Assembly: GCA_015061285.1 (NCBI GenBank)
Contig: SUWW01000013.1
Location: forward strand, 62,001 to 126,000
DNA from: Bacteroidales bacterium
GTDB lineage: Bacteria > Bacteroidota > Bacteroidia > Bacteroidales > Marinilabiliaceae
Direction: 5' to 3'
Length of the DNA: 64,000 bases
The translations under genes and the position numbers were made by a program. Positions 11,706-18,954 of the stretch are shown here, piece after piece. The notes beneath the pieces were generated by a model. It did not search any database. It saw only the letters and a program-made list of their open reading frames with translations, and was not told the DNA's origin. Numbering within the stretch: position 1 is the first letter of the stretch; every line of letters starts with the position of its first letter.

Positions 11706-11743
11706 CCGCGAGGAGAGTTTTCCGTAGGAAGACTTCTTGCGAC
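11706..11743 (+). promoter_or_regulatory. Candidate structured leader RNA motif, copy 1
   Basis: CCGCGAGGAG is followed by AGTTTTCC-GTA-GGAAGACT, an 8-bp stem with one G-U pair, then TCTTGCGACG. The same arrangement with different paired bases lies at 16116-16156 before the next paralogue. Confidence 0.45.
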
Positions 11744-11794
11744 GCCTGCTTCTTATGCATATCAAAAAATCCTTTTCAAATATCTCAAAAAAAG

Positions 11795-14700
11795 ATGAAC
11801 CTAAAATTTTTATTCCTTCTATGCGCTATGCTCTTCACTTCGTGGGCATGGGCAGACGATGTTTCGCTGACGCAAGACGGCAGTGAATGGTATGTGAATG
11901 TGCCTAATTCTGGCACAAATAACCTAACACTTAACAATACATCTGTCATCCTTTTCAAGGTTTACGATGACGGCGGCAAGAACCGCAGCTACTCCAATAG
12001 CGCCAATGGATCTCTCGTGATTACCGTTCCAACAGGTTACACAATAACAATCAATGGAACGTTGAAGTCAGAATCTAACTACGACAAGATTACCATTTAT
12101 GATGGTTCGACAACGAGTGCAACCAAACTTGTTGACGGGTTGTCTGGTGAAAAAACTATCTCTACCTCAAGTACTGGAAATCAAGTAATGATCTATTTCA
12201 AATCTGATGTCAGTCAACAAAAGGCAGGTTTCGATTTTACAGTTTTGGTATTCGAAAAGAATAAAACGATTGCCATTAACACTCCAAATGTATCTGGAGG
12301 CAAGGTAACAGCCACTCCATCAGCAGCAAAACCCCTGTCGACTATTTCTCTCGACATTGCGCCGCAAGAGGGTTACCTAATGACTGGCATGGAGATAACC
12401 GACAATGACAATAATAAATATGACTATACTGGTGGCAAATGGTATGATGGCGAAAATGCAAAAACTGTTACGTTCACATCATTTATAAATGATATTACTG
12501 TAGAACCAACATTCACCGACAACCTCACAGCCGAAGGTGGTCTCAAGGTGGATATGATTCCTCTAATGACTAAAGGTACCAAAACGATGAATGCAGTGAT
12601 TCCTGCAGGAGTAAAATCGTTCAAGGTGAACTACAACGCTATAATGTCTCAATCAAACGGAACCAACGGCTATTCCTCAAAACTCGTTATTACCGCGCCA
12701 CAAGGTTATGTGCTTAAGACTAATGGTACTATGAAGGTTGGAACTAAAACTAAATACGACTCTCCTTCCTTATACATTAATGATGGTGATGGCACAACTC
12801 TATATTCTAAATCTGGTTTCAGTGATATAACCATCTCGAACGTAGAATCTACTAAAAACACGATTACAATTTCCGTGGGTGGCACATTGAATAATAGTAA
12901 TGTGAGCTATAATACAGACCTAACAATATCAGTAGAGAAGCCTATTCCACATAATGTTAATATTAAGAATAGCACGAATGGCACCGTGGAAAGCGACAAA
13001 GCTACTGCATACGCTGGCGAAATGGTTACCATAAACACCACACCAGCCAAAGGTTATTTGCTCAAGAGCATAACAATTACCGACTCCAACGGCAAAAACA
13101 TTAGCTTGCCAGGCCCTGACAATAATAAATTCGAAACTCCATACTACGATAGCAACGAATTCACATTCAAAATGCCTGGTTCCGACGTAGAGGTAGCTAC
13201 TGAGTTTATTGCAAAAAGTGATCTTTTAGTAAAGATTCCTTATAAGAGCCAAAAAGAAATTGTAGTTCCTGAGGGCATAACAACATTCAAAGTTCAACAT
13301 ACGAATTATACTTTCAGAAACGATGACTATCTGTTAGTTACAGTTCCTACCGGTTGTACAATACAAGTTGGAGGTTTTGTGCAGCTTAATAATTATGGTG
13401 AAGGCAGCGTTTTAGCCGACTATTTTCAGATATTCGATGGTAGCACCAACTCGGCAACGAGCTTAGGAAAGTTTGGCGTACCAAATAAAGAAAACGGATA
13501 CGCAAAAAAATCCGTTTCTGCTACAAGCAGTGGCAATCAATTGTTGTTATACTTACATTCAAATGACTATGTCTATGACAGTTCGGCAAATGGTGGTGTT
13601 CATGTAACTATAACTGTTGTAGATAACAGAAAATCGGTTGAAGACCTTACTATCACCGTGCCAAGCCAGACATATACCTATGATGGTTCTGCTCTCTGCC
13701 CAACGATATTGGTAAAAGACGGCAGCACAACGCTTACGAGCGGTACGGATTACAACGTTACTTACAGCAATAACGTAAATGCTGGTAATGCTACGGTAAC
13801 AATCACGGGTGCAGGTCTCTATAAAGGTTCTGTAGACAAAACCTTCAAGATAGACCCTAAAACGCTGACCAATGACAATATCTATAGTATAGAGTGCGAC
13901 GACTATTCATACACTGGTTCTGCCATTGAGCCAACCGTTAATATGTATGATATTGACGACCTCATATTAGACAAAGATTACGCGGTTACGTATAGCAACA
14001 ATGTAAATGCAGGTACTAATGCCAAAGTGATTGTCGAAGGCAAAGGCAATTACACCGGTAAAGTGGAAAAATCCTTCACTATTGATCCCAAGGCAGTACT
14101 TGTAAGTGCGATAAATGCAAGTAAGACCTACGGCGAAAGCGATCCAGAGTTTGAAGCCAATGTTGAAGGTCTCATAGGTAACGACCAAATTTCATATACC
14201 TTCGGTCGCAGAACTGGCGAAAACGTAGGTCTTTACACAATTACGCCCAAAGGCGAACGATACCAAGGTAATTATGTGGTTACTTATGTAGATGCAACAT
14301 TATCTATTGAACGCGCAAACGTGACTGCGTACGCAGATGATAAAGAGAAGACCTACGGCGAAGCCGATCCTGAATTCACCTATCATGTTGATGGTCTCGT
14401 AGGTAATGACAAAATATTGGTTAGCATCTACCGCGAACCCGGCAATGACGCAGGAGAATACCCAATCTATTTAGATGGCGATTATCAGCAAGGTAACTAT
14501 TATGTTGCGTATAACTTTGGTACGCTCACTATCAATCGCGCTATACCTACTGTTCCAACGCTCGAGCCTCTGACATTAACTTGCATCGAAACGATTGAAG
14601 ACATTGAATTGCCCGAAGGTTTCTATCTTGATGAATTTGAAGATATAGAAATGGGCGAAACCCAAGAGGTCATACTCGTCTACGACCTTGACGATCCGAA

Positions 14701-15271
14701 TTATGAAATTGTAGAAGGTATAAAACTAAGCGTAACTAAATCGGGGCACACCGCAGCGGACGCAGTAAAGGAAAACGTTGACGCACCAACTTGCACCGAA
14801 ACCGGTTCGCACGATGATGTTGTTTACTGCTCAGTTTGTGGCATAGAACTAAGCCGCGAGACTGACGTTGTAGATGCTGCACTCGGTCACGCTTGGGGCG
14901 AATATGTTCTCGATGGCGACCAAACTTGCACCGAAGATGGTCACAAGACTGCATCTTGTACACGCGAAGGCTGCACTGCAACAAATCAAATTGTGGCAGA
15001 AGGCGCTGCACTTGGTCACGCCTTTACAAACTACATATACAACAACGACGCAACGAAACTCGCCGATGGCACCGAAACCGCAGTTTGCGACCATGGTTGT
15101 GGCGAAACTGACACTCGCGTGGCTGTAGGCACAATGCTGCCAAGTACTGTTACCACTGTAAATGAAGTTGATGCAGAAAAACAGCATGCTAAGAAATACA
15201 TAGAAAACGGCATGTTGATTATCGAAGTCAACGGCGTGAAGTACGACGTAACAGGTAGAGTTATAAAATAA
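11795..15271 (+). CDS. Large secreted repeat protein (CUB-like, MBG and Cys-rich repeats) with C-terminal sorting tail
   Basis: The 1158-residue protein has a signal peptide (to about 21, AWADD). Three CUB-like modules follow (about 20-150, 240-390, 490-620; each with GYxxxxxG, IYDGS or INDGD, and SGNQ). Between them lie bacterial repeat domains such as GTVESDKATAYAGEMVTI. About 625-770 are two YxYDGS/YSNNVNAG modules. About 770-920 are two MBG modules starting KTYGE(S/A)DPEF. Then come Cys-pair repeats (APTCTETG, CSVCG, GHAW). The tail KKYIENGMLIIEVNGVKYD continues to TGRVIK and resembles type 9 secretion C-terminal signals. It is likely a cell-surface adhesin. Tail and terminator are shared with the genes at 16202 and 18955. 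Confidence 0.75.
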   Translation: MNLKFLFLLCAMLFTSWAWADDVSLTQDGSEWYVNVPNSGTNNLTLNNTSVILFKVYDDGGKNRSYSNSANGSLVITVPTGYTITINGTLKSESNYDKITIYDGSTTSATKLVDGLSGEKTISTSSTGNQVMIYFKSDVSQQKAGFDFTVLVFEKNKTIAINTPNVSGGKVTATPSAAKPLSTISLDIAPQEGYLMTGMEITDNDNNKYDYTGGKWYDGENAKTVTFTSFINDITVEPTFTDNLTAEGGLKVDMIPLMTKGTKTMNAVIPAGVKSFKVNYNAIMSQSNGTNGYSSKLVITAPQGYVLKTNGTMKVGTKTKYDSPSLYINDGDGTTLYSKSGFSDITISNVESTKNTITISVGGTLNNSNVSYNTDLTISVEKPIPHNVNIKNSTNGTVESDKATAYAGEMVTINTTPAKGYLLKSITITDSNGKNISLPGPDNNKFETPYYDSNEFTFKMPGSDVEVATEFIAKSDLLVKIPYKSQKEIVVPEGITTFKVQHTNYTFRNDDYLLVTVPTGCTIQVGGFVQLNNYGEGSVLADYFQIFDGSTNSATSLGKFGVPNKENGYAKKSVSATSSGNQLLLYLHSNDYVYDSSANGGVHVTITVVDNRKSVEDLTITVPSQTYTYDGSALCPTILVKDGSTTLTSGTDYNVTYSNNVNAGNATVTITGAGLYKGSVDKTFKIDPKTLTNDNIYSIECDDYSYTGSAIEPTVNMYDIDDLILDKDYAVTYSNNVNAGTNAKVIVEGKGNYTGKVEKSFTIDPKAVLVSAINASKTYGESDPEFEANVEGLIGNDQISYTFGRRTGENVGLYTITPKGERYQGNYVVTYVDATLSIERANVTAYADDKEKTYGEADPEFTYHVDGLVGNDKILVSIYREPGNDAGEYPIYLDGDYQQGNYYVAYNFGTLTINRAIPTVPTLEPLTLTCIETIEDIELPEGFYLDEFEDIEMGETQEVILVYDLDDPNYEIVEGIKLSVTKSGHTAADAVKENVDAPTCTETGSHDDVVYCSVCGIELSRETDVVDAALGHAWGEYVLDGDQTCTEDGHKTASCTREGCTATNQIVAEGAALGHAFTNYIYNNDATKLADGTETAVCDHGCGETDTRVAVGTMLPSTVTTVNEVDAEKQHAKKYIENGMLIIEVNGVKYDVTGRVIK

Positions 15272-15272
15272 G

Positions 15273-15345
15273 CAATGGGGCATGCCCCATTGTCATAATA
15301 AGTAATAAGTATGGCGGCTGCAGCAATGTGGTCGCCATTTTTTGT
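15273..15345 (+). terminator. Palindrome-plus-terminator element, copy A
   Basis: The perfect palindrome CAATGGGGCATGCCCCATTG (15273-15292) starts 2 nt after the stop. It is followed at 15311-15338 by an ATGGCGGC/GGTCGCCAT hairpin (one G-U pair) and TTTTTT. Copies B, C and D are at 18594, 21276 and 50373. Confidence 0.85.
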
Positions 15346-15356
15346 GTGTTGGCACA

Positions 15357-15386
15357 GTAGAGACGATGTGTACATCGTCTCTAAAC
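15357..15386. repeat. REP-like palindrome (TAGAGACG family)
   Basis: GAGACGATGT-GT-ACATCGTCTC forms a 10-bp stem flanked by TA on both sides, related to the palindrome at 33845-33874. Confidence 0.6.
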
Positions 15387-15431
15387 AAATCAGTGTACAT
15401 CGACCCTACAACAATTGTAACCTTCGTTCCT

Positions 15432-15448
15432 GCGGATTTGGAATCCGC
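15432..15448. repeat. GCGGATTTGGAATCCGC palindrome
   Basis: A 7-bp stem, GCGGATT/AATCCGC with one central variation. Close relatives lie at 18829-18845, 22394-22412 and 22424-22440, each near ACTCGGG/TCGGGG text. Confidence 0.65.
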
Positions 15449-15982
15449 AAAACATAACTCGGGATTGCAAATTCAATCATTAGGTAGGTTTTGCGAAAAA
15501 GCACTTTCGATAGCGAAAAAGTGTCAAAAAAACGCATTACACGCCAAATGATGCGCTTTGTGCGCTCTACAACGCGATAAGGCGCGACAGAGTGCGCTAT
15601 ATGGCATTTATACGGCGAAATGACGACGAGGGGCTTACGCGAGGTTTAGGATGAGTTTATGCGAAATCAATAATGCATGCGTAATATTAACATTTGTTTG
15701 CTTTTGCATGTACATATCTATACGTTTGTAATGAATCCCCATTTGGCGCCACGTTACGTTGAAATGAATAACCTCATCCGTTCGGCGTTGGCTCTGCCTA
15801 CGTCCAATGTAATAGATAGGCTCCTTGTCTTGCGGAATTGATATATAAAGGTTTAGGCTGTGCTTTGTTTGTGATTGTGAACATACGACATTTGGATTTG
15901 AAAATAGATAAATGGATGATGGATAGACGATAAAGAATTGTTGATGATTGACGTAAAACCAGACGATTACATAAAAATTCTT

Positions 15983-16012
15983 TTTGCAGTTATTAACTTT
16001 TACGTACTTTTA
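15983..16012 (+). promoter_or_regulatory. Bacteroidetes-type promoter for the LRR gene
   Basis: TTTG (15983-15986) and TACTTTTA (16005-16012) are spaced by 18 nt, close to the expected -33/-7 spacing. The final G of the -7 consensus is A here. Confidence 0.45.
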
Positions 16013-16107
16013 CCACAGTAAAAAACAAAACACATTACTTCTCGCTTTATGCCACTGTACATGCACTTACACGATTGCTACTTAGCATTATTATAATAAT
16101 TCCGACA

Positions 16108-16156
16108 ACTCACCACCGTGAGAAGGCTTTCTATTATCCGAAGCCTTTTTGCGGCG
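16108..16156 (+). promoter_or_regulatory. Candidate structured leader RNA / attenuator, copy 2
   Basis: CTCAC-CACC-GTGAG (16110-16123) overlaps CCGTGAGAAG and is followed by AAGGCTT (16123-16129) pairing with AAGCCTT (16141-16147), then TTT and GCGGCG. The second stem plus its T-run could act as an intrinsic terminator about 50 nt before the start codon, so attenuation is possible. It shares CCGYGAGRAG, a compensated stem and TTGCGRCG with 11706-11743. Confidence 0.5.
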
Positions 16157-16201
16157 TAAATTTTTATACACGACTAATAAATTCTAATTACTAATAAGAA
16201 T

Positions 16202-18592
16202 ATGAAAATAAAATCTTTACTAACCTTTTTGGTTGCCACGGCATTCTCTGTGGCAGCAAATGCAGCAACTTCTTCTTTTTCGGAAGGAGGTATTACTTAC
16301 ACCCTTGCTACAGAAACTACTGTAACGGTAACTGGCTACACTGATGATTTGCCGACCGAAGTAACTATTCCTGCTGAGATTAATGGATATGCAGTGACGG
16401 CAATAGACAATGAAGCATTCGAACAAAATTGGAATATTGTATCTGTTTCAATCCCTGCTAGTGTCCAAACTATCAACTATGAAGCATTTTATGATTGCGA
16501 GAACCTTGAATCGGTAGTGTTTGCTGAAGGAAGTCAACTACAGAGCATTGGGGAATGGGCATTCTGTTCGACACGTATGTCTTCTATTTCCATACCTGCA
16601 AGTGTAACGGAGATAAAGAAATATGCATTTATGTACGTGCCGCTCAAATCGGTGGAGTTCGAAGAAGGAAGCCAATTGCAGAGCTTAAGAGAAGGTGCTT
16701 TTTATTATACGAAGCTCTCTTTTGTAATACTACCACAAAGCATAATTTCAGTTGAGGGAGGTGTATTCAATACTAATACTTCAACAACTATAGTATTAGT
16801 ACCAAAGGCAGAAGCCGAAGTAGAATGGAACACCTATGCAATAGGTGACAACGCCTATGTATACTTTAGCGATAGCGAAGGATGGGGCGAAAGTGGCAAC
16901 TGCCTATACTTCATCACGGCAAATGGCACAGCAAGCATCGTTGCTATGCCTAACAGCAATGGCGTTATGGCAAATTACGAAACAGGTAATTCACCATTCT
17001 ATAACAACGCCAATATCACCAAAGTGAATATCATTGGTGCAACAAGCATTGGCGAGAATGCTTTCGAAGGTTGCTCGGGCATCACTTCTCTATTTATACC
17101 ACAGTACGTAGAGAGCGTAGGCGCTAATGCTTTCAAAGGTTGTACAGCACTCGACATGGTTGTAGTAGAAAAAACTGCCGATGAACTCAGCCTTGCCGAT
17201 GCTGCTATCACTGCCAATGCTAAAGTATACTACAAAGGCGACTACTACACAGTAACCTTACCCGAACGATCGATATATTCTGCTGCATCTGGCAATGTAC
17301 TTGTGGAGAAAGACGGTGAGTTATTAGTTCGTCCTGGTGCTACGATAAGTATAAAAAATCAACGTCATGACTATGGTGACTTCGTGCAATATGTAGCCAA
17401 TCCATCGAATGGCTGCACAGTATCGAATACTATTCCTACAACCTTTAGCAATATTTCGTCGGATATAACCATTTCGCCCTTGTTCACGTTCCAAGACGAC
17501 CACAACAATGAAGGAGGCGTGATGATTTATTCTGAAGCAGAAATATCAGGCGATTTCGAAATACCTGCACATATCACTATTGATGGAGTAGAACGAGAAA
17601 TAACTGGTATTGGCAGCTTCTTTGGTATGCAAAATCTAACTTCTGTTGTAGTTCCTGAGACAATAAAATGGGCAGAAACTTTCGCATTTATGGATTGTTC
17701 ATCTCTTACATCAATATTTGTAGTGGGCAACGAAAAATTTTTCGTTCCTGGTATGGAAATGGAATCAAATTATGATTCAAATGTTACCACCATATACTAC
17801 AAAGACGAAGATTTCGACTATCATGTGGTTCTGCCCGAAGGTGTAGAGGCAACTGCTGCAGAGGGCGTTATAGTAGGCAAGAGCGGCAGCAAGGTATTTG
17901 TGAAAACTGGTGCAGAAATTACGCTCTCGACTGGTTATGCATACGTAGTAAAATCAGGTACAGCAACATTGACGGGCAACACGCTTAGCGCAATAAGTAG
18001 CGATGTAGAAATAATATCTACTCTCAAACTTATCTCCCACCCAGCTATCAGCATAGCTTCTATTGAAGAGCAAACCTACACTGGCGAAGAGCTAAAACCA
18101 GCAGTTGAAGTCGTAGACGACCTTACCGCACTCACCGAGGGCACCGACTTCACCGTAGAATACAGCAACAACAAAAACGCTGGTACTGCCACCGTAACCA
18201 TCAATGGTATTGGCAAATACACAGGTGAAACGGAAGTAACGTTCAACATCGGCAAGGCCACTCCAACATTCGTAGAGATTGAAAGTCAGGTTATCGACAA
18301 CACGCAGACCTTGGCTGATGTAACATTGCCAGAAGGCTATTCATTTGCGAATGCTGAGCAGACATTGGAAGTTGGCGAAAACACTGTTGCACTCAACTAC
18401 AACCCAGATTCCGACAACTACGAAACCGTATCGGGCAACATGACGGTGATTGTAACAAAAGCGATAGTTACCGATGTTCAGGATTTGCAAAATGCAAAGA
18501 GCCAGAACGTAAAGAAGTACATCGAAAACGGCATGTTGATTATCGAAGTCAACGGCGTGAAGTACGACGTAACGGGTAGAGTTATAAAATAA
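16202..18592 (+). CDS. Secreted BspA-type leucine-rich repeat protein with C-terminal sorting tail
   Basis: The signal peptide ends near residue 21 (AANAA). Residues about 30-190 and 250-320 carry LRR_5/BspA repeats, recognisable by SIPASV(Q/T)xIxxxAF and LxSVxFxEGSQLQSI. A further LRR-like segment is at about 440-520. Residues about 600-700 hold one YTGEELKPAVEV...YSNNKNAGTATVTI module like those in the neighbouring paralogue. The tail VKKYIENGMLIIEVNGVKYD ends TGRVIK. BspA-type LRRs mediate surface binding to host or microbial ligands, so a surface adhesin is likely. Promoter, structured leader and a private terminator suggest a single-gene transcript. Confidence 0.8.
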   Translation: MKIKSLLTFLVATAFSVAANAATSSFSEGGITYTLATETTVTVTGYTDDLPTEVTIPAEINGYAVTAIDNEAFEQNWNIVSVSIPASVQTINYEAFYDCENLESVVFAEGSQLQSIGEWAFCSTRMSSISIPASVTEIKKYAFMYVPLKSVEFEEGSQLQSLREGAFYYTKLSFVILPQSIISVEGGVFNTNTSTTIVLVPKAEAEVEWNTYAIGDNAYVYFSDSEGWGESGNCLYFITANGTASIVAMPNSNGVMANYETGNSPFYNNANITKVNIIGATSIGENAFEGCSGITSLFIPQYVESVGANAFKGCTALDMVVVEKTADELSLADAAITANAKVYYKGDYYTVTLPERSIYSAASGNVLVEKDGELLVRPGATISIKNQRHDYGDFVQYVANPSNGCTVSNTIPTTFSNISSDITISPLFTFQDDHNNEGGVMIYSEAEISGDFEIPAHITIDGVEREITGIGSFFGMQNLTSVVVPETIKWAETFAFMDCSSLTSIFVVGNEKFFVPGMEMESNYDSNVTTIYYKDEDFDYHVVLPEGVEATAAEGVIVGKSGSKVFVKTGAEITLSTGYAYVVKSGTATLTGNTLSAISSDVEIISTLKLISHPAISIASIEEQTYTGEELKPAVEVVDDLTALTEGTDFTVEYSNNKNAGTATVTINGIGKYTGETEVTFNIGKATPTFVEIESQVIDNTQTLADVTLPEGYSFANAEQTLEVGENTVALNYNPDSDNYETVSGNMTVIVTKAIVTDVQDLQNAKSQNVKKYIENGMLIIEVNGVKYDVTGRVIK

Positions 18593-18593
18593 G

Positions 18594-18658
18594 CAATGGG
18601 GCATGCCCCATTGTCACAATAAGTATGGCGACTGCAGAAATGTGGTCGCCATTTTTTT
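18594..18658 (+). terminator. Palindrome-plus-terminator element, copy B
   Basis: CAATGGGGCATGCCCCATTG (18594-18613), then ATGGCGAC (18625-18632) pairing perfectly with GTCGCCAT (18645-18652), and a run of T. Confidence 0.88.
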
Positions 18659-18739
18659 GTGTGTGTAATAGAATGCATATTGCCACAGATTTATGTAAAT
18701 AATTGTGAATTATGCATTATAATTTTCATTTTGAATAGG

Positions 18740-18747
18740 TACTTTTG
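18740..18747 (+). promoter_or_regulatory. Bacteroidetes -7 promoter element
   Basis: TACTTTTG followed by CG matches TAnnTTTG. No convincing -33 TTTG is seen at the usual distance. The leader would be about 200 nt and include the palindrome at 18829. Confidence 0.4.
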
Positions 18748-18828
18748 CGTAGTGAAATTTTTACACACATTACATAGACGGAAAACGAGAAAAAACGCAA
18801 ACCAAACGCTTCATGACTCTCAGTTCAG

Positions 18829-18845
18829 GCGGATTTGAAATCCGC
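18829..18845. repeat. GCGGATTTGAAATCCGC palindrome
   Basis: Near-perfect 17-bp palindrome with an odd centre. The text around it (CAGTTCAGGCGG, ACTCGGG) is shared with 22386-22460. Confidence 0.65.
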
Positions 18846-18954
18846 AAACCGAAACTCGGGAATTGCCCCCCTCGAACGGAAGGCTGATGATTGCACGCCA
18901 ATGTATTGTAATACAAGACGAATTATAAAACATCATTATAACATATACACTATT

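Larger units (their letters stand above)
11287..11794. other. Intergenic region with dispersed repeat, promoter and structured leader
   Basis: It holds a multi-hairpin repeat (11344-11440), a probable promoter (11545-11552) and a long leader of about 240 nt with a hairpin motif (11706-11743) shared with the gene at 16202. An open frame at 11430-11798 is not convincing as a gene. Confidence 0.5.
15272..16201. other. Intergenic region of 930 bases
   Basis: It holds the palindrome-terminator pair (15273-15345), a GAGACGATGT/ACATCGTCTC hairpin (about 15359-15384), a GCGGATTTGGAATCCGC palindrome (15432-15448), a promoter (15983-16012) and a structured leader (16108-16156). Nothing else is coding; 15500-15980 shows no feature I can support. 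Confidence 0.55.
18593..18954. other. Intergenic region of 362 bases
   Basis: Holds the terminator pair (18594-18658), a -7 promoter element (18740-18747) and a GCGGATTTGAAATCCGC palindrome (18829-18845). An in-frame ATG at 18835 would place that palindrome inside the next gene and give no signal peptide at the N-terminus, so it was not used. Confidence 0.55.

Noticed and set aside
11430-11798. 122-residue open frame before the first adhesin
   Set aside because: It spans the promoter and structured leader, ends just inside the real gene and shows no protein features.
18835-18954. N-terminal extension of the mosaic adhesin
   Set aside because: The extension encodes a dispersed palindrome and precedes a clean signal peptide.
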